Shown one piece after another: positions 47,847 to 55,914 of a DNA stretch of 64,000 bases. This stretch comes from an uncultured Prevotella sp. (GTDB lineage Bacteria > Bacteroidota > Bacteroidia > Bacteroidales > Bacteroidaceae), in NCBI GenBank assembly GCA_944319935.1, contig CALUFM010000002.1, positions 62,001 through 126,000 of the forward strand, given 5' to 3'. Position 1 is the first letter of the stretch. Each line of letters starts with the position of its first letter. The notes beneath the pieces are model-generated. The model was not told the origin of the DNA. It worked only from the letters and a program-made list of their open reading frames with translations, and searched no databases. The position numbers were made by a program, and so were the translations under genes.

Positions 47847-48655
47847 TCGTAAAACTTGACATAACACCTGTCGTCAAAGGACTTGTTGCCCCTCATCAGC
47901 CCTTTTGTCGCCTTGAATGAGTTTATGCACAGCGGGTCGTCTTCAAGTTGTTTTTTCAAGGCTTCCTCGCTTTCTTGCAGGCTGTCGCCAAGGAACGGAT
48001 ATCCGTCTGACGCAAGGATGATGCCTTGTTCGGGGTGTTCCACACCGATGATTTTGATTTTGTCAAGAGGTATGTCGAAACCGTCGATTACTGAATATGT
48101 GATGTTTTGCCCTTTGCATCCTTCAATGAGTTCGTTTAGAATGAAATCTCTTCCGGGGTCGTGTGTCTGCACTTCTTCCGCTGTCAGCCCATTCCCGATG
48201 TTTTGCGTAAGGAATGAAGCACGCTTCTCCGCAAGAGTTTTTTCCTGTGGTTTTGCATTGTCGTGGTAAGTTCCGTCGGCTATGCATTGGCAGTCGCCTA
48301 TCATCCAGATTTGCTTGCGGTATGTTGAATAGACCACGGCACTCGCCGCCATCCTCTCGGCAGGATTGCTTTTCAGCAGGTTCATGTCGATTTCCAGTTC
48401 GTCATACACGGCGCGCACCCGTCTTGTAATGCCCTCGCAAAAGCCGTAAGCGTCAATGTCAGCCGGCATTGACGTTATGAAGTCTTTTACAAGTTCCATG
48501 CAATAGCGTCCGTTCGACATGCCTTCTGACATTTTGGTGACGGCCTTGCTCGTGCTGCCGTCTATCGCGGCGATGAAGCGGTCATTAGCCTCTATTCCGT
48601 CTTCGCATTTCTCTTGGCTTGTCTTGCCCGTGACGTTTTGTTCTATTATGGTCAT
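47843..48655 (-). CDS. PP2C-like protein phosphatase domain protein
   Basis: A 270-residue protein with PP2C-type metal-binding landmarks: CEDGIEANDRFIAAIDGSTS (D...DG), WMIGDCQCIADG in place of the GDSR strand, GIILASDGYPF and the C-terminal FDDRC. These suggest an Mn/Mg-dependent Ser/Thr phosphatase fold, although divergent. Its start lies 71 bases inside the upstream YgiQ gene in another frame. Substrate unknown. Confidence 0.75.
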   Translation of the reverse strand: MTIIEQNVTGKTSQEKCEDGIEANDRFIAAIDGSTSKAVTKMSEGMSNGRYCMELVKDFITSMPADIDAYGFCEGITRRVRAVYDELEIDMNLLKSNPAERMAASAVVYSTYRKQIWMIGDCQCIADGTYHDNAKPQEKTLAEKRASFLTQNIGNGLTAEEVQTHDPGRDFILNELIEGCKGQNITYSVIDGFDIPLDKIKIIGVEHPEQGIILASDGYPFLGDSLQESEEALKKQLEDDPLCINSFKATKGLMRGNKSFDDRCYVKFYD

Positions 48656-50573
48656 TCTTGTCGTTGGTCTTATGGTGGATGTTTGTGCCTGAATACAGTT
48701 CCCTTATAAGGTCAGGCCGCCCTATGCGGTTAAGTTCGCGCTCTATGTTGCGCCGTTCCTCGGGTTTGTACCAGAAGAAGAATTGCCTTTGCGCAAGTTT
48801 CTCGCGCTGGGTCTTGGCGGAATATACCGGTTGCAGCGTGTAAGGGTCAAAGCCGGTGTACCATGTTTCGGTGCTTACGGTCATCGGGGTGGGGGTGAAG
48901 TCTTGCACTTGTTCGAGGTGGAAGTCCAGACCTTTCGTAATCACGGCCAGTTCGGCCATGTCCTCTTCGCGGCATCCCGGATGGCTGCTGATGAAATAAG
49001 GTATTATCTGCTGCCTCAGGTTGTCACGTGTGTTTATTTCGTCGAATATCTTTTTGAACTCCTCAAACTGCTTGAACGGCGGCTTGCGCATCAGTTTCAG
49101 GACATTGTCAGAGGTGTGTTCCGGGGCGACTTTCAGCCGTCCGCTTACGTGGTTGCGTATGAGTTCACGGGTGTATTCCCTTGCCGCCTTGTCACACTTC
49201 TCGTCTCCGCTCTTGTGCAACAGCAGGTCATAGCGCACACCGCTGCCGATGAAACTCTTCTTGATGCCAGGCAGGGCGTCAACGGCTCTGTATATTTCCA
49301 ATAGCTTGCTGTGGTCTGTATTGAGGTTAGGGCAGACTTTCGGGTTTATGCACGAAGGGCGTTTGCATCGTGCGCAGATGCTTTTGTCCTTGCCTGACAT
49401 GCCGTACATGTTGGCCGACGGACCTCCGAGGTCGCTTATATAGCCTTTGAAGTCGGGCATGGCGATGATTTTTTTCACCTCGTTCAGGATGCTTTGCTTG
49501 CTCCTTGAGGCAATGAACTTGCCCTGGTGCGCGCTGATAGTGCAGAACGCACACCCCCCGAAGCATCCCCTATGGATGTTTACCGAGTGTTTTATCATGT
49601 CGTATGCCGGTATGCGTTTGCCCCGGTATTTCGGGTGCGGCATCCTTGTGTAAGGCAGGTCATAGCATCTGTCAACCTCCTCTGTCGTCATTGGCGGATA
49701 CGGAGGGTTGACCACAACCCACCGCCCGTCGGTCTCTTGCAGCAGGCGGTGTGCGTGCAGCATGTTCGATTCTTCCTCTATGTGCCTGAAGTTCTCGGCT
49801 TGCGCCTTCTTGTCGCGCAGGCATTCTTCATGTGAATGGAGTATGATGTCGCCGTCGGTTATTCCGCCAGGGATGTCGTTTTCGCGGCAGACATATACCG
49901 TTTGCGGTATGTCGTGGATTTCGTTGACATGTTTGCCTTTTGCCATTTCATCGCACAAGGCGGTTACGGGCTTCTCGCCCATGCCGTAGATTATCATGTC
50001 CGCGCCCGAGTCTAACAGGACGCATTTCTTCAGTTCGTCCTTCCAATAGTCATAATGGGTGAGCCTTCTCAGCGATGCTTCTATGCCGCCGAGGATGATG
50101 GGCACGTCAGGGAAAAGCTGCCTCAATATCTTGCTGTACACTATCGTGGGGTACTCAGGGCGGCAGTCGTGCCGGCCGTCGGGGCTGTATGCGTCTTCCG
50201 AGCGCAGGCGGCGGTTGGCGGTGTACTTGTTCACCATCGAGTCCATGCAGCCCGGGGCGATGCCGAAGAACATCCTTGGCCGCCCAAGCTTCTTGAAGTC
50301 ACGGTAGTCGCCGTGCCAGTCAGGCTGCGGCACGATGGCCACGCGCAGCCCTTGGGCCTCAAGGGTGCGCCCGATGACGGCCGCGCCGAACGAGGGGTGG
50401 TCAACGTAGGCGTCGCCTGAGAAGAGGATTACGTCAAGTTCGTCCCAGCCACGCTGCTCGACTTCCTTCTTCGTCGTAGGCAGCCAGGCTTTCAGCGGCA
50501 GCCTGTCGGCATCGCGGCGTGTGTCGCCTTGTCCGCTTATTCTTCCGTTGACGAGCTGCTTTCTTTCTCCCAT
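48585..50573 (-). CDS. YgiQ-family radical SAM protein
   Basis: A 662-residue radical SAM protein. The N-terminal region binds in B12-domain style (DVILFSGDAYVDHPSFGAAVIGR), then IILGGIEASLRRLTHYDYW, and the 4Fe-4S-binding CxxxCxxC in NIHRGCFGGCAFCTISAHQG at about residues 335-350. HPGCREEDMAELA and DFTPTPMTVSTETWYTG complete the YgiQ pattern (UPF0313). The reaction is unknown. The C-terminal 20 residues are basic and hydrophilic and overlap the start of the PP2C-like gene. Confidence 0.92.
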   Translation of the reverse strand: MGERKQLVNGRISGQGDTRRDADRLPLKAWLPTTKKEVEQRGWDELDVILFSGDAYVDHPSFGAAVIGRTLEAQGLRVAIVPQPDWHGDYRDFKKLGRPRMFFGIAPGCMDSMVNKYTANRRLRSEDAYSPDGRHDCRPEYPTIVYSKILRQLFPDVPIILGGIEASLRRLTHYDYWKDELKKCVLLDSGADMIIYGMGEKPVTALCDEMAKGKHVNEIHDIPQTVYVCRENDIPGGITDGDIILHSHEECLRDKKAQAENFRHIEEESNMLHAHRLLQETDGRWVVVNPPYPPMTTEEVDRCYDLPYTRMPHPKYRGKRIPAYDMIKHSVNIHRGCFGGCAFCTISAHQGKFIASRSKQSILNEVKKIIAMPDFKGYISDLGGPSANMYGMSGKDKSICARCKRPSCINPKVCPNLNTDHSKLLEIYRAVDALPGIKKSFIGSGVRYDLLLHKSGDEKCDKAAREYTRELIRNHVSGRLKVAPEHTSDNVLKLMRKPPFKQFEEFKKIFDEINTRDNLRQQIIPYFISSHPGCREEDMAELAVITKGLDFHLEQVQDFTPTPMTVSTETWYTGFDPYTLQPVYSAKTQREKLAQRQFFFWYKPEERRNIERELNRIGRPDLIRELYSGTNIHHKTNDKNDHNRTKRHGQDKPREMRRRNRG

Positions 50574-50857
50574 TTCGTGTATAAAGTTATCAATTGGTTC
50601 AGGCCGAAAGCCTTCATGTTGTTATTGTAAATCACGTCCAGGCAGAGGTCAAGCAACTCCTTGTCAGTCTCGGGGCATGACTCGAGCATCGACCTTACGT
50701 TGAGTTTCAGCTTGTCAAGCACGGTTTCGTCCACTATGCCGTTGCTGTCTATGAGGTTTTTCAGGAGGGCGTACTTCTTGATTGTGTCCAGATGGTTTTC
50801 GCTTATGGTCATGCTTCTTGTTCCGGAAGCGTTTGTCTGTATCTTGTATGTGTTCAT
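50537..50857 (-). CDS. Conserved 106-residue protein of unknown function
   Basis: Starts MNTYKIQTNASGTRSMTISENH; a helical, slightly acidic protein without recognisable domain. I chose the ATG at 50857, which follows a consensus promoter; the frame is open to 51040 but crosses promoter and repeat DNA. It overlaps the ygiQ-like gene by 37 bases, so both are translated from one message. Confidence 0.75.
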   Translation of the reverse strand: MNTYKIQTNASGTRSMTISENHLDTIKKYALLKNLIDSNGIVDETVLDKLKLNVRSMLESCPETDKELLDLCLDVIYNNNMKAFGLNQLITLYTKWEKESSSSTEE

Positions 50858-50900
50858 AATATGTTGTTTTAAAAGTGTTACAGATGTGGATTGTCTAATG

Positions 50901-50931
50901 CAAAGGTAATGCAATTCGGTTGAAAAGCAAA
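50901..50931 (-). promoter_or_regulatory. Promoter of the small gene / YgiQ / PP2C-like operon
   Basis: Minus strand TTTG (50928-50931), exactly 19 bases, TACCTTTG (50901-50908), 43 bases before the ATG. Confidence 0.88.
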
Positions 50932-50995
50932 ATAATAATGTCTTTTTAGGTTTTTGTGAATGATTATTTTGCGCCATGGCTTGTCTGCCTATGCC

Positions 50996-51080
50996 GTGCG
51001 GTTGGCCATGTTTCATGATGCGAAACATGGCCAACCGCACGATAAAAGGCCGTCTTTTGAATTTTAAAAGACGGCCTTTT
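50996..51080. repeat. AAAGGCC-family repeat cluster, copy 8 (two perfect hairpins)
   Basis: First hairpin: perfect 19-base arms 50996-51014 and 51022-51040 containing TTGGCCATGTTTC. Second: perfect 15-base arms AAAAGGCCGTCTTTT (51044-51058) and AAAAGACGGCCTTTT (51066-51080). The second can terminate phoU transcripts. Confidence 0.93.
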
Positions 51081-51103
51081 GTAACACATTGTGTATCAAT
51101 GTG

Positions 51104-51820
51104 TTATTCGTCTCCTTCTTTCATCTTCCTGAACATGGCCTGTTCGGTGTTGTTTTTGTCTGACGAATGCTTCAGCACCACGGCGTCGATGTAGAACACG
51201 ATTTCCTCGGCCAGGTTGGTGATGTGGTCGCCGGCGCGCTCCAAGCGCAGGAACACTCCCTTGAAGTCAAGGCAGAATGCGGCCTTGTCGGGATTTGCCG
51301 CAATGTATTCGGCCAATGCGGCCGTGGCTCCGGCGTTGATTTCATCCACGATGTTGTCTTTTTCGAACAGGCTGTTGGCCATGGCTATGTCTTCTTTCTC
51401 AAGTGCTTCGCGTGCTGTCGCGAGCATGTCAAGCATCTGGTCGGCCATTTCCTTCAACCTTGTTTTTTGTATCAGTTCGGCGTCTATGGGGGTTCCGTCC
51501 TGCTTGATGATGAAGCGCGCGATGTTCTCGGCGAAGTCGCCTATGCGCTCAAGGTCGGTGTTGATTTTGAGCATGGCCAGCACGAAGCGCATGTCTATCG
51601 CCACGGGGTTGTAAAGCACGAGGAAGTCCTCTATGTCGCAGTCGAGTTTAAGCTCGTATGCGTTTACTCTCTTCTCGCGTATCAGCACGTCCCATGCCTT
51701 CTCCTTGTCGGCTGTTGTTATCGCTTCACACACGTTTTTCATCTGGTCGTAAACGAGTGCCCACATGTCAAGCACCTCGGTACGTATTGCTTTCAGTTCG
51801 TCATCAACAAATTTTACCAT
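51104..51820 (-). CDS. phoU: Phosphate-transport system accessory protein PhoU
   Basis: A 238-residue all-helical protein with the two three-helix PhoU repeats and their acidic metal-binding blocks (MRFVLAMLKINTDLERIGDFAENIAR and FLRLERAGDHITNLAEEIVFY). It restrains signalling through the Pst transporter to the PhoR/PhoB system. Last gene of the minus-strand pst operon, 57 bases after pstB. Confidence 0.95.
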   Translation of the reverse strand: MVKFVDDELKAIRTEVLDMWALVYDQMKNVCEAITTADKEKAWDVLIREKRVNAYELKLDCDIEDFLVLYNPVAIDMRFVLAMLKINTDLERIGDFAENIARFIIKQDGTPIDAELIQKTRLKEMADQMLDMLATAREALEKEDIAMANSLFEKDNIVDEINAGATAALAEYIAANPDKAAFCLDFKGVFLRLERAGDHITNLAEEIVFYIDAVVLKHSSDKNNTEQAMFRKMKEGDE

Positions 51821-51877
51821 TGTTGTCCTTTTTGTTATGGGTTAAAGAAGTTGTGTCTGTTTGTCAGGTTCGGGTGC

Positions 51878-52630
51878 TTATCCGAAGCGTCCTGTTATGT
51901 AATTTTGTGTTTCCTCCTTGGCCGGGTTCGTGAACATCTTGTTTGTGTAGTCGTATTCTATAAGTTGGCCGAGGTAGAAGAAGGCTGTCTTGTCACTCAC
52001 GCGTGTCGCTTGTTGCATGTTGTGGGTGACAATCACTATGGTGTAGTCTTTCTTTATTTCGTGGATAAGTTCCTCGACCTTTGCCGTTGATATGGGGTCG
52101 AGGGCTGACGCAGGTTCGTCCATAAGCAGCACCGACGGCTCGACGGCCATGGCCCTGGCTATGCAGAGGCGTTGCTGCTGTCCGCCTGACAGGGCGTAGG
52201 CCGACTTCTTGAGCTTGTCTTTCACCTCGTCCCAGAGAGCCGCGCCGCGCAGTGACTTTTCAACTCTCTCGGCGATGAACTTCTCGTCTTTCACGCCGTT
52301 CACCCGCAACCCGTAAGCCACGTTCTCGTAAATGCTCTTGGGGAAGGGGTTGGGGCGTTGGAACACCATGCCCACGTTCTTGCGCAGTTCGTCAACGTTT
52401 ACTGAGCGGTCGTAGATGTTCCGGCCGTCGATGTCGATTTCTCCTTCAAGCCGCGTGCCTGGTATGAGGTCGTTCATGCGGTTGAAAAGCCTCAGGAATG
52501 TTGACTTGCCACAGCCAGACGGGCCGATGAAGGCCACCACTTCGTTTTCTTTTATGCTCATGTTGATGTTCTTCAGGGCGTGGAACGACCCATAGAAGAA
52601 GTCTACGTTCTTTGCTTCAATCTTATTCAT
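51878..52630 (-). CDS. pstB: Phosphate ABC transporter ATPase PstB
   Basis: A 250-residue ABC ATPase: Walker [15 protein letters not shown], signature [15 protein letters not shown], Walker [14 protein letters not shown], switch histidine in [10 protein letters not shown]. The [17 protein letters not shown] stretch is typical of PstB. Drives high-affinity phosphate import with PstA/PstC. Confidence 0.97.
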   Translation of the reverse strand: MNKIEAKNVDFFYGSFHALKNINMSIKENEVVAFIGPSGCGKSTFLRLFNRMNDLIPGTRLEGEIDIDGRNIYDRSVNVDELRKNVGMVFQRPNPFPKSIYENVAYGLRVNGVKDEKFIAERVEKSLRGAALWDEVKDKLKKSAYALSGGQQQRLCIARAMAVEPSVLLMDEPASALDPISTAKVEELIHEIKKDYTIVIVTHNMQQATRVSDKTAFFYLGQLIEYDYTNKMFTNPAKEETQNYITGRFG

Positions 52631-52667
52631 GTCGTTTGTTGGGTTTTGCGGTTGTTATGCTGTGCCG

Positions 52668-53558
52668 TCAATTTGTTTTCAGCTTGTTTTGGAAATAGTT
52701 GCGCATGGCGTTTGCCAAGAGGTTCACCAGCAGTATTATTATGACCAAGACCAATGCCGTGCCGTAAGCGATGGGTATCTGTTTTTCCATGTCGGTGCCG
52801 CTCGTCGCAAGCACGTAAAGGTGGTAGGGCAGGGCCATGCACTGGTCGAACACGCTTTGGGGAAGTTGTGGCAGGAAGTAAGCAGCGCATGTGAAAAGTA
52901 TCGGCGCAGTTTCGCCTGACACGCGGCCTAACGCCAATATCAGGCCGGTGATTACATTGGGCATGGCCATCGGAAGGATGACTTTCCGTATGGTCTGCAG
53001 CTTTGTGGCCCCGAGGGCGAGGCTGCCCTCACGGAAACTGTTTGGTATTGCTTTCAAGGCTTCTTCCGTTGTCCTGATGACCAATGGCAAGGCAAGCAGC
53101 CCGAGCGTGAGCGAACCTGCCAGTATGCTGTCGCCGAAGCCGAAGAAGTTGACAAACAACGACATACCGAAAAGTCCGAACACTATTGAAGGGATGCCGG
53201 CCAGGTTGTTTGTCATCATGCGGATGAACTTTACCACGCGCCCGCTTTTGGCGTATTCGTGCATGTATATGCCGCTCATTATCCCGAGAGGGAACGCGAA
53301 CAGCGCGCTGCCTATCATCAAATAAAACGTTCCGACAATGGCCGGCCATACGCCTCCGCCCCTCATTCCGTCGGTTGGCGGTGTGGTTATGAAGTCCCAG
53401 TTCAACACGCTCGCGCCCTTTATGATGATGAACGCCAGGATGACGAACAAAACGGTTACGATTACTCCGCTTAGCAGCTTGAATGTTCCGAAGGCAATCT
53501 TTTCCGCAAGGATTTTCTTTTTGTGGTTGCCTTCTTGGAGTTTCTTTTCGTTATCCAT
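52668..53558 (-). CDS. pstA: Phosphate ABC transporter permease PstA
   Basis: A 296-residue, six-helix permease. Conserved GGVWPAIVGTFYLMIGSALFAFPLGI, AGIPSIVFGLFGM and the EAA loop EALKAIPNSFREGSLALGATK that docks on PstB. Normal length. Between pstC and pstB with short gaps. Confidence 0.96.
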   Translation of the reverse strand: MDNEKKLQEGNHKKKILAEKIAFGTFKLLSGVIVTVLFVILAFIIIKGASVLNWDFITTPPTDGMRGGGVWPAIVGTFYLMIGSALFAFPLGIMSGIYMHEYAKSGRVVKFIRMMTNNLAGIPSIVFGLFGMSLFVNFFGFGDSILAGSLTLGLLALPLVIRTTEEALKAIPNSFREGSLALGATKLQTIRKVILPMAMPNVITGLILALGRVSGETAPILFTCAAYFLPQLPQSVFDQCMALPYHLYVLATSGTDMEKQIPIAYGTALVLVIIILLVNLLANAMRNYFQNKLKTN

Positions 53559-53624
53559 AGTTTTTGATATTTTAAATGGCTTGCAAAGCCTTCTCCGTTT
53601 AAATGTTTTTATTGTGCAAACAGC

Positions 53625-54812
53625 TTATTTCTTGTTCTTTGCTGATATGTATTCTACGCTTGAGTTGATTATCAGTGTGATGAAGAACAGCACCACGCCC
53701 AAGAGGAACAACGACTGATAGTGAGGTCCGCCGGCCGGGGCTTCGCCGAGTTCGGCTGCGATTGTGGCCGGGATGGTGCGCAGAGGGTCGGTTATAGAGA
53801 GCGGTATCACAGCCGCGTTTCCCGTAACCATTAGCACGGCCATCGTTTCTCCGAAGGCACGGCCGATGCCAAGCACTATCGCTGAGGTTATTCCTGATAT
53901 GGAGTATGGCATTACGACCTTGTATATTGTCTGCCATTTTGACGCTCCCAAGGCGAGGCTTGCTTCGCGCTGTGAGCGCGGGCAGTTCTGCATTGCGTCT
54001 TGGCTCACTGTTATGATGGTAGGCAACGCCATGATGGCAAGCACCAATGCGCCCGCCAAACCGCTCTCGCCTACAGGCAATCCAAAGACGTCTTGCAGCA
54101 ACGGTACTATCACGATAAGTCCGAAGAAACCGTATACAACCGACGGAATGCCGCCAAGCAACTCGATGACAGGTTTGAGGATTTTCTTCATTTTTTCAGA
54201 TGCTACCTCTGACATGTATATGGCTACCGACAAGCCGAATGGCAATGCGAAAAGAATTGCGAACACCGTCACCCACACTGTGCCCAACACCAACGGTACA
54301 AAACCGAACTGGGCGGCAGGCGTTGCCGTAGGAAACCACTCGTTGCCGAAGAACACTTCTTGGAAGGATATTTGATGCTCTTGCAGCTTTTTGCCTGTAA
54401 ACTTGTCATTGATGAAAGCGTCCGGTATAAACGCTACAATCCCGCTATGCTCGTTTACAAGTTCGTCAATGCATTTGTCGGCATTGACATACTCGTCTCC
54501 AAGTTCTTCTTCGGTAAAATATTTCTGCATGTCGTCCAACCTGAACGGCATTATTTTCTCGTCTTGTCCGCCAACTTCTTTCCAATTTGTGATGTCCTCG
54601 TCAAAGATTTCCTTTATCTGTTTGGCGTTCAGTTCGTTGACAGGATTGTTCTTGTTCACTACAAGCACGTAACCGTCTTCAATGGTTTTCTGGGAGAACA
54701 GGCCAAAACCTTCGGAAAAGAGGAATAGCACGATGAGCAGGATTATCAGGCTGGTGATAAAGCCGCTGCAAGTGATGATTCCTGTAACAATCTTTTCAAG
54801 TAGCTTTTTCAT
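53625..54812 (-). CDS. pstC: Phosphate ABC transporter permease PstC with PstS-like insertion
   Basis: A 395-residue permease; about 90 residues longer than E. coli PstC. After the first helix (about 12-33), residues 47-145 form a soluble insert that resembles part of the phosphate-binding protein: VLVVNKNNPVNELNAKQIKE and IFDEDITNWKEVGG parallel PstS VIVNPSNPISNLTRAQLEA and IFRGKVTNWNQVKD. HSGIVAFIPDAFIN parallels PstS KGAIGYVGMAYVN. The SSGTYEFF phosphate loop of PstS is missing. The remaining five helices and EAA loop (QNCPRSQREASLALGASKWQT) are standard PstC. Confidence 0.94.
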   Translation of the reverse strand: MKKLLEKIVTGIITCSGFITSLIILLIVLFLFSEGFGLFSQKTIEDGYVLVVNKNNPVNELNAKQIKEIFDEDITNWKEVGGQDEKIMPFRLDDMQKYFTEEELGDEYVNADKCIDELVNEHSGIVAFIPDAFINDKFTGKKLQEHQISFQEVFFGNEWFPTATPAAQFGFVPLVLGTVWVTVFAILFALPFGLSVAIYMSEVASEKMKKILKPVIELLGGIPSVVYGFFGLIVIVPLLQDVFGLPVGESGLAGALVLAIMALPTIITVSQDAMQNCPRSQREASLALGASKWQTIYKVVMPYSISGITSAIVLGIGRAFGETMAVLMVTGNAAVIPLSITDPLRTIPATIAAELGEAPAGGPHYQSLFLLGVVLFFITLIINSSVEYISAKNKK

Positions 54813-54837
54813 ATTCGGATTTCATGTATTTCTGCGG

Positions 54838-54845
54838 CAAAAGTA
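54838..54845 (-). promoter_or_regulatory. -7 element of the pstC operon
   Basis: Minus strand TACTTTTG, 25 bases before the pstC ATG. No TTTG lies upstream; instead the TGTnAC array begins nine bases away, as expected where an activator replaces the upstream promoter element. Confidence 0.7.
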
Positions 54846-54854
54846 GGATTTGAT

Positions 54855-54893
54855 TGTAACGAACGTGTGACGCATATGTTACAATCATGTTTC
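54855..54893. promoter_or_regulatory. Putative PhoB operator: four TGTnnC repeats at exact 11-base spacing
   Basis: TGTAAC (54855), TGTGAC (54866), TGTTAC (54877) and TGTTTC (54888) start exactly 11 bases apart. Known PhoB boxes are direct repeats with an 11-base period (CTGTCAT plus four bases). Position next to the pstC -7 box fits activation of the pst operon at low phosphate. Confidence 0.7.
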
Positions 54894-54924
54894 AAACACG
54901 CATGTAAGCCAGTCGTAGCCTCAA

Positions 54925-54941
54925 TGTAACATCTGTGTAAT
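54925..54941 (+). promoter_or_regulatory. Putative PhoB box of pstS
   Basis: TGTAAC (54925) and TGTAAT (54936) are 11 bases apart and lie 53 bases before the pstS ATG. A weak -7-like TATTTCGC is at 54963. Confidence 0.65.
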
Positions 54942-54993
54942 CGGATTGAAATTGTCAAGCTGTTATTTCGCAGCAAGAAACAAACAAAGAGTT

Positions 54994-55836
54994 ATGAAAA
55001 TGAGACTTTTCAGGATTTTATCCATTGCCTGCATGGCGGTTGTTACGCTTCAGGCTTCAGGCCAGAAGATAAAAGGCAGTGACACGGTGTTGCCTGTTTC
55101 GCAGGAATGCGCGGAGGCTTACATGAAGCAGAACCCGTCTGCGCGTGTGACAGTTACCGGCGGAGGCTCGGGGGTCGGCATTTCGGCGTTGATGGACGGC
55201 ACAACCGACATCGCCATGGCTTCGCGTTCAGTGAAATTCGGCGAGAAAGTGAAGATAAGTCGTAGCGGCAAAAAGTTACGTGAGGCGGTGGTGGCATACG
55301 ACGCTCTTGCTGTGATTGTCAATCCGTCAAATCCCATTTCCAATCTTACGCGCGCCCAACTTGAGGCAATATTCCGCGGCAAGGTTACCAATTGGAATCA
55401 GGTGAAAGACCCATTGACGGGGAAACGAGGCCCAAACATGAAAATCATAGTTTACTCGCGTGAAACGTCTTCGGGTACGTATGAGTTCTTTAAGACCAGC
55501 GTGTTGCATGAGAAGAACTACATGGCGGGCGTACTGTCGATGCCGGCAACGGGTGCGGTGATACAGTCTGTTAGCCAGACCAAGGGCGCGATAGGGTATG
55601 TCGGCATGGCGTATGTGAACAAGAGGGTGAAAGCATTGAAGGTGTCATACGACGGAAAAAACTTTGTTTACCCCAACATGCAGAACGGACGGAAGCACAC
55701 TTACCCCATAATCCGCGAACTTTATTATTATTACACGGCGGATAAGGCCAGGAAGGCTGAGCCTTTCATCCGCTTCATCCTTTCCCCAAAAGGACAGGCC
55801 ATAGTGGCGGCAAGCGGTTATGTCCCTGCCAAATGA
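54994..55836 (+). CDS. pstS: Phosphate-binding protein PstS
   Basis: A 280-residue periplasmic protein with signal peptide MKMRLFRILSIACMAVVTLQASGQ. Phosphate-contact motifs: KGSDTVLPVSQE, TGGGSGVGISALMDGTTDIAMASR and SRETSSGTYEFF. It delivers phosphate to PstC/PstA. It diverges from the other pst genes, with the TGTnAC array between them. Methionine at 55000 is an alternative start; a longer frame upstream lacks a signal peptide. Confidence 0.95.
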   Translation: MKMRLFRILSIACMAVVTLQASGQKIKGSDTVLPVSQECAEAYMKQNPSARVTVTGGGSGVGISALMDGTTDIAMASRSVKFGEKVKISRSGKKLREAVVAYDALAVIVNPSNPISNLTRAQLEAIFRGKVTNWNQVKDPLTGKRGPNMKIIVYSRETSSGTYEFFKTSVLHEKNYMAGVLSMPATGAVIQSVSQTKGAIGYVGMAYVNKRVKALKVSYDGKNFVYPNMQNGRKHTYPIIRELYYYYTADKARKAEPFIRFILSPKGQAIVAASGYVPAK

Positions 55837-55852
55837 AGTGCTTTAAAATGTT

Positions 55853-55889
55853 ATTCGGGCGGCAAACATTGTTCGTTTGCCGCCCGAAT
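55853..55889. terminator. Bidirectional terminator between pstS and gdhA
   Basis: Perfect 15-base arms ATTCGGGCGGCAAAC / GTTTGCCGCCCGAAT with loop ATTGTTC, between convergent genes. Confidence 0.85.
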
Positions 55890-55914
55890 CGTGTATGAAC
55901 AGCTCGTGTTTCCA

